This document shows, in pieces, positions 38,552-49,384 of a stretch of DNA of 64,000 bases. A model generated the notes under the pieces. It saw nothing but the letters and a program-made list of their open reading frames with translations, searched no databases and was not told where the DNA came from. Origin of the DNA: Hoylesella saccharolytica JCM 17484. GTDB lineage: Bacteria; Bacteroidota; Bacteroidia; Bacteroidales; Bacteroidaceae. Made by a program: the position numbers and the translations under genes. Numbering within the stretch: position 1 is the stretch's first letter; each line of letters opens with the position of its first letter. The DNA lies in contig NZ_BAKN01000008.1 of the NCBI RefSeq assembly GCF_000614205.1, positions 30,514 through 94,513 on the forward strand, read 5' to 3'.

Positions 38552-39589
38552 TCAGTCTTTCAGCCTGTCACCAAAGGCCATAATGGCATCGCGTACTGTA
38601 CGTTCGGCCTCATCCATCGTACAAAACAGTTTTCCGCCGCTGGCATTCAGATGCCCACCACCATTGAAAAAACGGGCAGCGACCTCGTTACACGGAAAAT
38701 CGTCTACCGACCGTAGGCTTACCCATATCAGGTTATCCTTGTCCGTATCTTCTCTTAACGAAATCACTAATTTTTGTCCACGTATCCTCAGTGGTTCGTT
38801 AACAAGCCCTTCTGCATCGCCTTTTACAAAATGATAATTCCTCATTTCCTGTCGGGTTATGCAAAAATAAGAGGCGTTGTAATCGTTAATAACATTGAGT
38901 TTCTGGCTCATGATAAATCCACGAAATCTAATTGCCCACGAGCTGTAATTGTTATACACCTGCCGATATATCTTATCTTTATCAAAGCCTTTGGTTAAAA
39001 GATGGCCGATAATGGTGTATATCTCTGGTCTGCAAGAGTTGTAAGTAAAACTGCCTGTATCGGTCATCATGCCACAATAGATGGCTACGGCAGCCTTTCG
39101 GTTCATCATGTCAAAACCGCCCAGTTGCCAAACAACTCGAAAAACGATTTCGCACGTGCTGCTCATATCGGTATGAGAGATGGTGAGTGCTGTATCCATG
39201 GTAGGATTCAGATGATGATCCATCATCACCTTTTGTGCAGGCGATGCATCCAGTGTCGTCTGCATATCGTCTACCCGCGTAGAAGCATTGAAGTCAAGAC
39301 AAAAAATAAGGTCGGCCTCAGCAAAGATTTTGTCAGCCTCTTCCTTGTGTTTGTCATAGCGCATCATGCGTTCTATACCCGGCAACCATTTTAAAAAGTC
39401 GGGAAAGGCATCGGGAATGATGATCTGCGGCTCTTTCTTCCGGTCTCTAAGATATTCTGCCCAAGCCAGTGAAGAACCAATGGCGTCGCCATCGGGCGAC
39501 TTATGGCAGCATATCACAATATGTTGTGCCGATTCGATAAGTTGTGATAATAGATCTTGTTCGGTTTCTGAAAGTATTTCCAAGTTCAT
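38552..39589 (-). CDS. DHH phosphoesterase (NrnA/oligoribonuclease type)
   Basis: A 345-residue cytosolic phosphoesterase of the DHH/DHHA1 class, which hydrolyses short oligonucleotides and pAp. Metal-binding motifs are HKSPDGDAIGSSLAW, IFCLDFNAS, the eponymous MMDHHLNP, and GMMTDTGSFTY. The DHHA1 domain ends with RFFNGGGHLNASGG. It lies on the minus strand in the same direction as the DUF4827-glmM pair, 208 bases upstream of it. Confidence 0.9.
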   Translation of the reverse strand: MNLEILSETEQDLLSQLIESAQHIVICCHKSPDGDAIGSSLAWAEYLRDRKKEPQIIIPDAFPDFLKWLPGIERMMRYDKHKEEADKIFAEADLIFCLDFNASTRVDDMQTTLDASPAQKVMMDHHLNPTMDTALTISHTDMSSTCEIVFRVVWQLGGFDMMNRKAAVAIYCGMMTDTGSFTYNSCRPEIYTIIGHLLTKGFDKDKIYRQVYNNYSSWAIRFRGFIMSQKLNVINDYNASYFCITRQEMRNYHFVKGDAEGLVNEPLRIRGQKLVISLREDTDKDNLIWVSLRSVDDFPCNEVAARFFNGGGHLNASGGKLFCTMDEAERTVRDAIMAFGDRLKD

Positions 39590-39603
39590 AGCAATACAAG
39601 GTT

Positions 39604-39639
39604 AAAAAGCAAAGGCGCACCTTTTAAAATGCGCCTTTA
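39604..39639 (-). terminator. Terminator of the nucleotidyltransferase gene
   Basis: On the minus strand arms aaaggcgca and tgcgccttt with a 10-base loop, then GCTTTTT. It lies between the nucleotidyltransferase stop and the DHH gene start. Confidence 0.83.
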
Positions 39640-39655
39640 CCTATGCTATTATCAT

Positions 39656-40567
39656 TTAAAACAGTTTTGAAGGGTATACGCCTTCATCAATAAGACTCTG
39701 TATGCGTGCCACTGTACCTGCACGGTCGGCCGAATAAGTTACACCAAACCATTTGCTGGTTGTGTCAAGCACCTTTACGGTTGCTGTTTTTTCATTAATC
39801 AGCTTGTTCACCATTAGCGGAATAAAAAATTCTGCTTTGAGGTTTTCCATATTCTTCGGGTCAGATAAAAATGCCTTAAAATAAGCCTCGCTATGCTCAA
39901 AATAGTCGGGTGTAAAGCCCCACATATTCATTGAAACGGGTGTGTTGTCGGCAATGGCAACCCATTTTCCTTCTTCATCTTTATAACTTACGGCTCCGTT
40001 AACTCGCATTACTTCTGTGCGTTCTACCACTGTTGTGAGGTGTCCCTCTGCGTCTGTGGCGCATACACCGCGAGCCACCGTACCATTTTCGCTCAATGTA
40101 TTGCCTACGCGGAAACCCACCATGGCATAATTGTTCTTTGCATCGGCCGGTAGTTCAGATAAAAATTTGCCCATAACCATAAACGAGTCGCGGTTATAAA
40201 AGTCGTCGCAGTTAATCGGACAAAAGGGTTCTTTGATAACATCTTTTGCCATCATAACAGCGTGATTGGTGCCCCATGGTTTTTCTCTGCCTTCCGGAAC
40301 GGTGAAACCGGCAGGTAAGGCATTCAGACTTTGAAATACCAATTCGACCGAAATGTGGCCTTCATATTTAGGAAGAATTTGCTTTCTAAAATCCTCTTCA
40401 AAGTCTTTACGAATAACAAAAACAATCTTTCCGAAGCCGGCTTTAATGGCGTCGTAAATCGAATAATCCATAATTGTTTCGCCGTTGGGGCCTAGTCCGT
40501 CCAGCTGCTTTAAGCCACCGTAACGGCTTCCCATACCTGCGGCAAGCAATAATAGTGTAGGTTTCAT
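39656..40567 (-). CDS. Sugar nucleotidyltransferase
   Basis: A 303-residue NTP-transferase-fold enzyme. The N-terminal pyrophosphorylase signature LLAAGMGSRYGGLKQLDGLG is at residues 7-26, and the metal-binding Asp pair in PINCDDFYNRD follows. It should join a sugar 1-phosphate to an NTP. The sugar and nucleotide are not predictable from the sequence; it resembles the orphan NDP-sugar pyrophosphorylases of Bacteroidetes. A TACATTTG box at 40594-40601 on the minus strand lies 26 bases before the start. Confidence 0.82.
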   Translation of the reverse strand: MKPTLLLLAAGMGSRYGGLKQLDGLGPNGETIMDYSIYDAIKAGFGKIVFVIRKDFEEDFRKQILPKYEGHISVELVFQSLNALPAGFTVPEGREKPWGTNHAVMMAKDVIKEPFCPINCDDFYNRDSFMVMGKFLSELPADAKNNYAMVGFRVGNTLSENGTVARGVCATDAEGHLTTVVERTEVMRVNGAVSYKDEEGKWVAIADNTPVSMNMWGFTPDYFEHSEAYFKAFLSDPKNMENLKAEFFIPLMVNKLINEKTATVKVLDTTSKWFGVTYSADRAGTVARIQSLIDEGVYPSKLF

Positions 40568-40874
40568 ATTTTTTGTAGTTTAAAAATGTAGTGCAAATGT
40601 AATAAAAAAAAGCGAAAGGCTTACATACAGGCGCCAAAAGAACCTTTTACAGTTTGCTGTAATAGCTTTTTTGTTTAGTTGTAGCTTTGTTTGCTTACCC
40701 TTTTTCCTTAGCTTTTTTGTCAAAAATATCTTTAGCTTACGCAGCTTATATATTTAATTGAAGGTGTAAAACTGATGAATCTCATTCTTTCGAAATGCTT
40801 TAGACCGTTTGATTTATCGTTTTTTGAAGAGCGCTTTTGGATAGCTGAATAAGTGAAAATATCAATGGGGGTGT

Positions 40875-41034
40875 GAAAGATGATGTTTTAGGTTGCAAAA
40901 GATGATGTTTTAGGTTGCAAAAGATGATGTTTTAAAGCGCGAAAGATAGTGTTTTACATTGCGAAAGACTATGTTTTGCAATGCGAAAGCATAGGTTTTG
41001 CAAATCAAAAACATAGGTTTTAAAAACTGAAAAG
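40875..41034. repeat. 22-bp phased A4/T4 array (C)
   Basis: Eight units begin at 40875, 40897, 40919, 40941, 40963, 40985, 41007 and 41029, each exactly 22 bases apart. Each opens with AAAAG or GAAAG and has TTTT about eleven bases later, for instance AAAAGATGATGTTTT and GAAAGCATAGGTTTT. Cores drift along the array while the phase is kept. It lies in a gap of 628 bases (40568-41195) between two minus-strand genes, with no other feature apart from the -7 box noted for the nucleotidyltransferase. Confidence 0.93.
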
Positions 41035-41195
41035 TGTAAAAAGCGAATAAAGAAGAGTGTGAAGGCCTCTTCAAAACAAACCGTAAGTCTGTAACTTTTG
41101 ATTATCATACACGTTAAAAGAATTGTGTATTACGACTAAAAAGAAAGTCTGCTGCGTTCTATGCACGTATTTTGAGATTGCATCTTTCTGCACCC

Positions 41196-42572
41196 TTACG
41201 CACCGATATCTTTTCCCTCTTTCGGCTTTTCACCGTTAATCAAATCTTCTCCCCAGTGTGTTCGGGCCTCGCGTTCTTCGCGTTCTATTATTTCGGCAGC
41301 CTTTTTGGGGTAGAATATCATGCGGAGCGACTGGTTGTAATTAAAATAATTCCATACCCAATTGAGCAGTACCACCACCTTATTGCGCACACCCAAGATA
41401 GAGCGCAAGTGAACAATGAGCCACATCAGCCACGCCCAAAAGCCCTTCATTTTGATGCGGGCAAACTCGGCTACGGCTTTATTGCGACCTACGGTGGCCA
41501 TTGCACCGAGGTTTTTGTAAAGAAAAGGCTTGAGTTCTTTGCCTTTGAGCATGCGGCGGAAGTTGTTGGCGAGATTGCTACCCTGCTGAATGGCGGGCTG
41601 TGCCAGCTGAGGATGCCCGTTGGGATATTCGGGGTCGCCCTCGACAAGGCATTGATCGCCAATACAGAATACATCATCAAGCCCGATAACACGGTTAAAG
41701 GTGTCGACGCGGATGCGTCGCCCACGACCAAGATGTTCAGGATTGAGGTTACCCACAGGCTGTCCAGCCACACCACTGACCCAGATAAAGGTGCGGGTAG
41801 ATATGGAAGAACCGTCTGCCAGCATCACTTTGTGGTCTTGATAGTCGGTTACCATCTTGTTGAGCAAAATGTTGACACCCATCTGACGCAGATATTTTTC
41901 GACGGCAGCAGACGATTCGGGCGACATGGCAGATAGAAGTCGGTTGCCGGCTTCAATGAGATAAATGTTCATCAAACTGGGGTCGAGGTCGTGATAGTCG
42001 TGAGGCAGGATGGTACGTTTCATTTCAGAGAGCACGCCGGCAATTTCTACGCCGGTGGCTCCGCCGCCTACAATAACGACATTGAGCAGTTCTTGCTGTT
42101 CAAGTTTGGTAGCGCAAGTGATGGCACGCTCGATGTTCGAGAGGATGGCATTTTGCAGTCCCATCGCCTCGTCAACAGTTTTCATCGGCATTGCCTCGTG
42201 CTCTACATTTCTGTTACCGAAGAAATTAGAGGTTGTTCCAGCTGCCAAAACCAGATAATCGTATTCCACCTTACCGATGGAGGTTTGGATAAGCTTCTTT
42301 TCTGGGAAAATGGCACGCAGTTCAGCCATGCGATAATAGAAGTTTTTTTGGTGCTGAAAGTTTTTACGAAACGGAAAGGAGATGGAACTGGCTTCCATTC
42401 CGGCCGACGCTACTTGATAGATAAGCGGCGGAAACTGGTGGTAGTTGTTTTTATCAATGAGAATTACCTGATAGTCGGTGCCTTTGAGCTTGTTGGCCAA
42501 TCGCAAGCCACCGAAACCTCCACCTATAATCACAATCCTTTTTCTGTTACCTTTTTCTATGTTTAAACTCAT
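41196..42572 (-). CDS. Type II NADH dehydrogenase (NDH-2)
   Basis: A 458-residue FAD-dependent NADH:quinone oxidoreductase at the inner face of the membrane. Both dinucleotide motifs are seen: IVIIGGGFGGLRLANKL at the N-terminus for FAD and NVVIVGGGATGVEIAGVL near residue 165 for NADH. Between them is the DYLVLAAGTTSNFFG segment, and DVFCIGDQC is the second FAD loop. A hydrophobic stretch near residue 380-410 (GFWAWLMWLIVHL) suits membrane association. It is divergent from valS. Confidence 0.9.
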   Translation of the reverse strand: MSLNIEKGNRKRIVIIGGGFGGLRLANKLKGTDYQVILIDKNNYHQFPPLIYQVASAGMEASSISFPFRKNFQHQKNFYYRMAELRAIFPEKKLIQTSIGKVEYDYLVLAAGTTSNFFGNRNVEHEAMPMKTVDEAMGLQNAILSNIERAITCATKLEQQELLNVVIVGGGATGVEIAGVLSEMKRTILPHDYHDLDPSLMNIYLIEAGNRLLSAMSPESSAAVEKYLRQMGVNILLNKMVTDYQDHKVMLADGSSISTRTFIWVSGVAGQPVGNLNPEHLGRGRRIRVDTFNRVIGLDDVFCIGDQCLVEGDPEYPNGHPQLAQPAIQQGSNLANNFRRMLKGKELKPFLYKNLGAMATVGRNKAVAEFARIKMKGFWAWLMWLIVHLRSILGVRNKVVVLLNWVWNYFNYNQSLRMIFYPKKAAEIIEREEREARTHWGEDLINGEKPKEGKDIGA

Positions 42573-42779
42573 ACGTTATAAATCTTAAAAAGTCAAACAA
42601 GTTATCATATTGAATACGCTGCAAATGTAGCGCTTTTTATCGAAACGCAACCGTTGCATGGTGTTTTCTTTCCGTTCTCGGGCATATTGGAAGACAGTCT
42701 GAACGGTATCTCATTGTTTTTTCGTAATTTTGCACACTCGATATTGCATTTACTAAGGATAAAAAACAACAAACAGGAT

Positions 42780-45416
42780 ATGGAAATAGCAAGTAAGTAT
42801 GACCCCAGAGAAGTGGAAACCAAATGGTATCAATATTGGCTAGACAACAAACTCTTTGCCAGTAAGCCCGACGGAAGGGCTCCTTACCCCGTGGTTATCC
42901 CTCCGCCCAACGTAACGGGCGTGCTACACATGGGCCACATGCTTAACAACACGATACAAGACATCCTCGTTCGTCGCGCACGAATGGAGGGAAAGAACGC
43001 CTGTTGGGTGCCTGGCACCGACCACGCATCTATCGCCACCGAGGCAAAAGTGGTGGCCAAGCTGGCCGAAAAGGGCGTGAAGAAAACGGATTTAAGCCGC
43101 GACGAGTTCCTAAAACACGCGTGGGATTGGACACACGAACACGGTGGCATCATCCTTAAACAGCTTAGACGCCTGGGCGCATCGTGCGATTGGGACCGAA
43201 CGGCATTCACCATGGACGACGAACGCTCTGAAAGCGTCCTCAAAGTGTTCTGCGATCTCTACGAAAAGGGATTGATTTACCGCGGCGTTCGCATGGTTAA
43301 CTGGGACCCACAAGCACAAACGGCACTCTCCGACGAAGAGGTGGTGTACAAGGAAGAGCACTCCAAGCTCTTCTATCTTAAATATATGGTGGTCGAAGAA
43401 CCAGGAAAATACGCCGTGGTAGCCACTACACGCCCCGAAACAATTATGGGCGACACCGCCATGTGCATCAATCCGAACGACCCGAAGAACTCTTGGCTCA
43501 AAGGCAAGCATGTTATCGTGCCGCTGGTAGGCCGCGAAATACCCGTGATTGAAGACGATTACGTGGACATCGAGTTTGGAACGGGATGCTTGAAGGTTAC
43601 GCCTGCACACGATATTAACGATCATAACCTGGGATTGAAACACGGATTGGACACCATCGACATTTTCAACGACAACGGTACGCTATCCGAGGCGGCTGGT
43701 TTGTACGTTGGCATGGACCGCATGGACGTGCGTAAGCAAATCGCCGGCGACCTAGAAGCGGCTGGTTTGATGGAGAAAACCGAAGATTACAACAACAAGG
43801 TGGGCTATTCTGAGCGCACACACGTGCCTATCGAGCCGAAATTGTCTACCCAATGGTTCCTTAAAATGCAGCATTTTGCCGACTTGGCCCTGCAACCTGT
43901 TATGGACGACGACATCGCTTTCTATCCGCAGAAGTACAAAAACACCTATCGCCACTGGCTAGAAAACATCAAAGATTGGTGTATTAGCCGTCAGTTGTGG
44001 TGGGGACATCGCATTCCGGCCTACTATTTCACGGCAAACGGAAAGCGCGAATGTGTTGTGGCGCTCACCGCCGAAGAAGCGCTCACTAAGGCCAAAGCCA
44101 TGTGTAGCACCCTCACTGCTGCCGATTTGGAACAAGATGAGGACTGTCTTGACACGTGGTTCTCGTCGTGGCTGTGGCCCATCTCGGTGTTCAACGGCAT
44201 CAACCAACCCGATAACGAAGAGATTAACTACTATTATCCCACGAGCGACCTTGTAACAGGACCCGACATTATCTTCTTCTGGGTGGCCCGAATGATTATG
44301 GCAGGGTACGAATATCGTGGTAAAATGCCTTTCAAGAACGTGTATTTCACGGGTATCGTACGCGACAAATTGGGACGCAAAATGTCGAAATCGCTCGGCA
44401 ACTCGCCCGACCCCATCGAATTGATTGAACAATATGGCGCCGACGGTGTTCGTATGGGCATGATGCTTTCGGCACCTGCGGGCAACGATATTCTTTTCGA
44501 CGAGGCACTATGCGAACAAGGACGTAACTTCAACAACAAGATTTGGAACGCGTTCAGGCTCGTTAAGGGCTGGGAAGTTAGCGACCAACCGCAACCCGAG
44601 GCTAGCCGAATTGCTTGTCAATGGTTCGAAGCCAAGCTACGCCAAACCAACGAAGAACTGAACGACTTGTTCTCTAAGTACCGCATTTCGGAAGCTCTTA
44701 TGGCGGTATATCGTCTTTTCTGGGACGAGTTCTCAAGCTGGTATCTCGAAATGGTGAAGCCTGCTTACGGCTCACCCATCGACAGCCACACCTACAACGC
44801 CACGTTGCGTTACTTTGAAACGTTGCTCAACATGCTGCATCCCTTCATGCCTTTCATTACCGAAGAGCTGTGGCAACACATCGCCGAGCGCAAAGAGGGC
44901 GAGTCGATTATGTGTCAATGCCTGAAAATAGATGCTCCCACAGAGGCCGACAATAAGTTGAATGCCGACATCGAGGTTGTAAAACAGATTGTGAGTGGTG
45001 TACGAATGGTGCGCAACCAAAAGAACATCGCCCCCAAAGAGCAACTGTCGCTGCAGGCCATTGGCCAAAACCATTACGCCCAATACGATGATGTGGTAAC
45101 CAAAATGGCCAACATCGACAAGGTGGAAGTGGTGAAAGAGAAGTCGGCCGACACTGCACAATTCATGGTTGGCACCGACGAATACGCCGTGCCCATAGGC
45201 AACCTTGTAGACGTAGAAGCCGAGATAAAGAAGCAAGAGGCGCAACTGGCGCACCTCGAAGGTTTCCTTGCCGGCATTAAGAAGAAGCTATCTAACGAAC
45301 GTTTTGTGGCCAACGCCCCCGAAGCCGTTGTGGCCTTGGAACGCAAGAAACAAAGCGACTCGGAAGAAAAGATTGCCGCCCTAAAAGCGTCTATCGAAGA
45401 ATTGAAAAAGAAATAA
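42780..45416 (+). CDS. valS: Valyl-tRNA synthetase
   Basis: An 878-residue class I synthetase that charges tRNA-Val. I start at the ATG at 42780 ([20 protein letters not shown]). A longer frame starts at 42654 but runs through the likely -7 box TAATTTTG at 42725-42732. The HIGH motif is VLHMGHML, the editing domain carries [12 protein letters not shown], and KMSKS is GRKMSKSLG. The C-terminus is a coiled coil ([16 protein letters not shown]) typical of ValRS. The frame is intact over 2.6 kb. Confidence 0.97.
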   Translation: MEIASKYDPREVETKWYQYWLDNKLFASKPDGRAPYPVVIPPPNVTGVLHMGHMLNNTIQDILVRRARMEGKNACWVPGTDHASIATEAKVVAKLAEKGVKKTDLSRDEFLKHAWDWTHEHGGIILKQLRRLGASCDWDRTAFTMDDERSESVLKVFCDLYEKGLIYRGVRMVNWDPQAQTALSDEEVVYKEEHSKLFYLKYMVVEEPGKYAVVATTRPETIMGDTAMCINPNDPKNSWLKGKHVIVPLVGREIPVIEDDYVDIEFGTGCLKVTPAHDINDHNLGLKHGLDTIDIFNDNGTLSEAAGLYVGMDRMDVRKQIAGDLEAAGLMEKTEDYNNKVGYSERTHVPIEPKLSTQWFLKMQHFADLALQPVMDDDIAFYPQKYKNTYRHWLENIKDWCISRQLWWGHRIPAYYFTANGKRECVVALTAEEALTKAKAMCSTLTAADLEQDEDCLDTWFSSWLWPISVFNGINQPDNEEINYYYPTSDLVTGPDIIFFWVARMIMAGYEYRGKMPFKNVYFTGIVRDKLGRKMSKSLGNSPDPIELIEQYGADGVRMGMMLSAPAGNDILFDEALCEQGRNFNNKIWNAFRLVKGWEVSDQPQPEASRIACQWFEAKLRQTNEELNDLFSKYRISEALMAVYRLFWDEFSSWYLEMVKPAYGSPIDSHTYNATLRYFETLLNMLHPFMPFITEELWQHIAERKEGESIMCQCLKIDAPTEADNKLNADIEVVKQIVSGVRMVRNQKNIAPKEQLSLQAIGQNHYAQYDDVVTKMANIDKVEVVKEKSADTAQFMVGTDEYAVPIGNLVDVEAEIKKQEAQLAHLEGFLAGIKKKLSNERFVANAPEAVVALERKKQSDSEEKIAALKASIEELKKK

Positions 45417-45523
45417 TTTTAAACAGATGGGAAGGCGAGCTGATCAACACCCGAAAAGTTATTTTTAACAAGGTTCAACGCCAACTTGCCATCCCATTTT
45501 CTCATTAACCCAACCGGAGAGTT

Positions 45524-46709
45524 ATGAACAAAATCAAACATTTATTTTTATCAATATTCGCAGTTGTGCTTTTCACTGCTTGTGAAAACAATACCCCTGC
45601 CCCCTACCCCGTCCCACAACAACAGGCTGACAAAACCCTCTTTGTTTATATGCCGTGGAGCGCAAGCAGAACCAGCAACTATGGTAGTTATATAACGCAT
45701 TTCAGCAGAACCTCAGAGATATGAAAGCCGGCATAGTGGCCGATGGCGGACTGCATCGCAATCGACTGATGGTATTCATCTCTACATCGGCTACCACAGC
45801 CGTGATGATGGAGATAACCTATGACAATGGCGTTTGTCGACAAGATACCCTCGAACAGTATACCGCCGCAAACATTCCCGCTTTCACAACTCCCGACGCA
45901 TTGCCCACATATTAAATAAAGTAAAGTACAAAGCCCCCGCCCAGACCTATGCGATGCTCATCGGATGTCACGGAACGGGATGGCTCTTCGCCAATGGAGC
46001 AAGCCGAGCTAAGACCCGCTATTTCGGAGGTTCAGATTCCTATTTCCAAACCAACATCCCCACATTAGCACAAGGCATAAGTCGGGCTGGGATGCAGATG
46101 CAATATATCATGTTCGACGACTGCTACATGTCGAACATCGAAGTAGCTTACGAACTACGGAACGTCACCAACTATCTCATTGGTTGTTGCAGCGAAATTA
46201 TGGCCTACGGCATGCCCTATCAAAAGATGTGGCCTTATTTGACCCAGCTATCGCCCGATTACGGAAAGATTGTCGACGAGTTTCACGATTTTTACTCCAA
46301 TTACAGCACCCCCTGCGGCAATATCGGTATCACCAACTGTAACAAGACAGAAGAGATGGCTCAAGTGATGCATGCTATCAACACCACCCACACCTTTAAC
46401 CTTGCCGACACAACAAATGTGCAGAAACTTGACGGCTATCGCAACACTATTTTTTACGACATGGGTGCTTATGTTAGTCGTCTGTGCACTGATCCCACGC
46501 TCTATGCCACCTTTCAGTCTGCCCTCAATCAGCTCACCCCTTTCAAATCCACCACACCCGACATATATACCAACTTGGGACAGTTGCCTTACAACCGGAT
46601 TAGTGTAAACACCTTCAGCGGTATCACCATCAGCGATCCCACCGTTTCAAACTTCGAGAGAGCCATCATTACCAAGACACAAACCGGTTGGTGGAAAGCC
46701 ACACACTAA
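45524..46709 (+). pseudogene. C11 (clostripain-like) protease, two frameshifts
   Basis: A lipoprotein signal (MNKIKHLFLSIFAVVLFTAC) precedes a clostripain-family peptidase. The catalytic pair is visible: His in LIGCHGTGW and Cys in MFDDCYMSNIEVAY. The frame breaks at about 45703 (SYITHF, then QQNLRDMKAGI one frame over) and about 45911 (ALPTY, then LNKVKYKAPAQ). Length of 1186 bases is two short of a multiple of three, matching two one-base losses. A repaired protein has about 395 residues. C11 enzymes cleave after Arg or Lys; export suggests a role outside the cytoplasm. Confidence 0.88.
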
Positions 46710-46766
46710 ATATAATTCAGATACATCGAGCGAAAAAATTCGAATGTGCCCATCAAATAAAAGAAT

Positions 46767-46798
46767 GGTCCGAGAGGTATTGACTACTTCTCGGACCC
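46767..46798. terminator. Hairpin terminator after the C11 protease
   Basis: Arms ggtccgagaggta and tacttctcggacc pair imperfectly with a short loop, followed by a T-poor end on the plus strand. It lies between convergent genes. It nearly repeats the hairpin at 2442-2475. Confidence 0.65.
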
Positions 46799-46828
46799 TT
46801 GCATTTAAGCCAAAGAGATAAAACGACT

Positions 46829-47820
46829 CTACCTATTTATTAAGTGTATTTTTCGAACTATTCCTTGCCCGGTCACACCTTTCCACATTGCGATGACGAG
46901 TCGTTGCGAAATCTCATTCACAGATACCTCGTGAGAACCTGCTTCCAAATTCTTTTTCATCAGTTTACTGCCATCCACACCAAAAAGCGTAAATGTACCA
47001 TCTTGAGTAGCGGTTAAGCAGACGAAACCACGTGCAGCGTCATACCCCAATGTTGCAATAGCATCAGATGTAGCACCATTCGGCGAAGTGATTGCAGTTG
47101 TTTCTTCCTTTACGTCAAAGTAGATGCGCTCAAAAGGTTCAAAATATCCACCGCGCGGAAAATAAGCAATAAAATATCTTCCAACGGGCAAAAACGTAGC
47201 CGCTCCCTCGCCTGTACATAAGTTAAGTGTCCCGTTGGGCGTGCCCTGCGGAACATACGCCCACGAAGCGGCAGTAGTGCCATCAGCTCCGGGCGTAATA
47301 TCGTCACGATATATGCCCAACCAGTCACCCTCTAAAGCAGGAGCCGTTGCGAAAGTTACTACAATAGGCTGGTTTACTTTATACTGCGATTTATCAATAG
47401 TAATCTTAGCCTCACTACCCACCAAGAATGGCGCATACTTGGAAAGTTCGGTATTTGTTCCATCATCGGCTTCCAGATAAAGGGCAGCATAATACTCATT
47501 GGAGTCGGCGGTAGAAAAAGTAACTGTTCCGCTCGCACCCGTTGTGTATTCCCATTTTACAGATGCAGCATTGGTAACATTCTGATACTTGCGATAGATA
47601 CCCACCCAAACCTTCTTTCCTTCGGGAACATGGGCATAACTGATTTGAATTTCTTCTCCCACATCAAAGCGCTTTTGGGTTACGCTCACCGTGGTTCATT
47701 TGTTTCTTCATCAGCAAGTAGTACACCTGTTAAAATGCCGAACTGCGTTAACTCTTTTGCCTGCACAGAGGACAAAGCTGCCAGAAAAAGAGCGACAGTT
47801 AAAAAGTAATTTTTCTTCAT
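46829..47820 (-). pseudogene. Secreted protein with two WxGIYR domains, frameshifted
   Basis: A signal peptide (MKKNYFLTVALFLAALSSVQA) is followed by two related beta-sandwich domains of about 100 residues. Each carries W(V/L)GIYR and a later WEY/WAYV motif (VWVGIYRKYQNV, then DWLGIYRDDITPG). I do not know a name for certain; similar domains accompany surface phosphoesterases. The last 80 residues resemble a type IX sorting tail ending in GIVRKIHLIN. The frame breaks at about 47689 (ETNEP, then VSVTQKRFDVG one frame over), costing one base; 992 bases is one short of a multiple of three. Divergent from the phosphodiesterase gene. Confidence 0.75.
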
Positions 47821-48061
47821 ACAATTTAAAAATTTAGTTATTAATTTGAGGTTATTCTTTATTACAAAGCTATAAAGACGAATAAAAGCGATATACCACA
47901 ATTCAACCATTTCATATAAAAATCGGACTTCTTGTCGCAGAAAGCCACAGAGTAGATGAATTGTGCTATCAGGTATTTGTTTTTTACACTACATTTGTAA
48001 TAAGATTTACTAACCGTCTCTACCGCAACACTGGAAAGAGACCCCATTTTAAAGAAAAATA

Positions 48062-49333
48062 ATGAAAAGACAACTATTGATTCTTGCATGTGCCGCCGCA
48101 ACTGTTTTATCCGCCGTAGCCAAAACCCGAAAAGCCATATACGTTATCATTGATGGCGTATCGGCCAATTTTCTGGAAAAAACTCATCCTCAAACCATCT
48201 TTGACGTGGCTCGGACAGGAAGTTACGCCCATGCCTACGCCGGCGGAAAGGTGGGTGAACTTACCGAAACACCTACCATCTCGGCCATAGGATATAGCAA
48301 CATCCTCACCGGTACATGGATGTACAAGCACAACGTGCGAGGCAACTCAGACATTAAAACCAACTATAATTACTGGTCGCTCTTCCGCATTGCCAAAGCT
48401 CAAAACCGACCTGTTACGACGGCGCTGTTTTCTAGCTGGTCTGATAACCGAACAATACTTATTGGCGAAAACCTTCCTCAGACCAACCACGTAAAAATAG
48501 ATTATGCCTATGACGGATATGATCAAGATGAAACCCACTTCCCCAAGAAACCTCACGAACTGCACATCTACGACATCGACTCGGTAGTTTGCCGCGCCGC
48601 AGCAGATTGCATACGCAAGGATGCTCCCGACGTAAGTTGGGTATACCTTTGGTATATCGACGACGCTTTCCACGACACCGGCTATAGTCCCTACTCTGAA
48701 AAATACTTACATAAAGAAGATCGCCTACTCAACGACATTTGGCAGGCTGTTCGCTATCGCGAGAAACACTTCGACGAAGACTGGTTACTCATCCTCACCA
48801 CCGATCACGGACGTGAAGAACAGGGTTTTTATCACGGCGGACAAACAGAAGGTGAGCGCGGAATATGGATGGCCACCAACCGCCGCGACATGAACGAGCA
48901 ATGGGGCAGTTCTGCCCTTTCACAAGTAGACATACTTCCCTCCATCTGTCGCTACATGGGTTTCACCATTCCTCGCGACATCGAATGGGAGCAAGACGGT
49001 TTGCCCTTCTTCGGAAAAGCCGACATATACGATCTCAAAACAACAGGCTATGGCGATAGCATCATCCTCGAATGGAGCGTAAGAAACAAAGCCAAGACAA
49101 AGACCAATGCCGACATCTATATCGCCCTAACCAACAACTTTAACACCGGAGGAAAAGACGAATGGATAAAACTTGCCACCGTAAAAACCGCCGAAGGCCG
49201 GGCTACCATCGACCTGTCGCCCTACAAATCGAGATTTTTCAAATTTCAAGTAGTTACACCTTACAACCGTCTTACGCGCTGGTACAACAAATCACGCTGG
49301 TATCGCGACATCATCCCTACCTTCCAAAAATAA
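48062..49333 (+). CDS. Type I phosphodiesterase / nucleotide pyrophosphatase
   Basis: A 423-residue exported enzyme of the alkaline phosphatase superfamily with signal MKRQLLILACAAATVLSAVA. It shows a metal Asp in AIYVIIDGVSANFL, the nucleophile region ETPTISAIGYSNILTG (Thr or Ser), WYIDDAFHDTG and TTDHGREEQGFYHGGQT with metal ligands Asp and His. It hydrolyses phosphodiesters or nucleotide pyrophosphates outside the inner membrane. The last 80 residues look like a small beta domain. Start choice fits the signal peptide. A TACATTTG box lies at 47990-47997. Frame intact. Confidence 0.85.
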   Translation: MKRQLLILACAAATVLSAVAKTRKAIYVIIDGVSANFLEKTHPQTIFDVARTGSYAHAYAGGKVGELTETPTISAIGYSNILTGTWMYKHNVRGNSDIKTNYNYWSLFRIAKAQNRPVTTALFSSWSDNRTILIGENLPQTNHVKIDYAYDGYDQDETHFPKKPHELHIYDIDSVVCRAAADCIRKDAPDVSWVYLWYIDDAFHDTGYSPYSEKYLHKEDRLLNDIWQAVRYREKHFDEDWLLILTTDHGREEQGFYHGGQTEGERGIWMATNRRDMNEQWGSSALSQVDILPSICRYMGFTIPRDIEWEQDGLPFFGKADIYDLKTTGYGDSIILEWSVRNKAKTKTNADIYIALTNNFNTGGKDEWIKLATVKTAEGRATIDLSPYKSRFFKFQVVTPYNRLTRWYNKSRWYRDIIPTFQK

Positions 49334-49384
49334 AAAAGAAAGATAGAAGATTATTTTCCTCTCATAGAAAAGTCTGATAAAACC

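Noticed and set aside
41172..41936. A 254-codon open frame on the plus strand
   Set aside because: It is antisense to the NDH-2 gene, whose motifs are clear.
42654..42779. N-terminal extension of valS
   Set aside because: It passes through a probable promoter box and adds sequence unlike ValRS; the ATG at 42780 fits the family.
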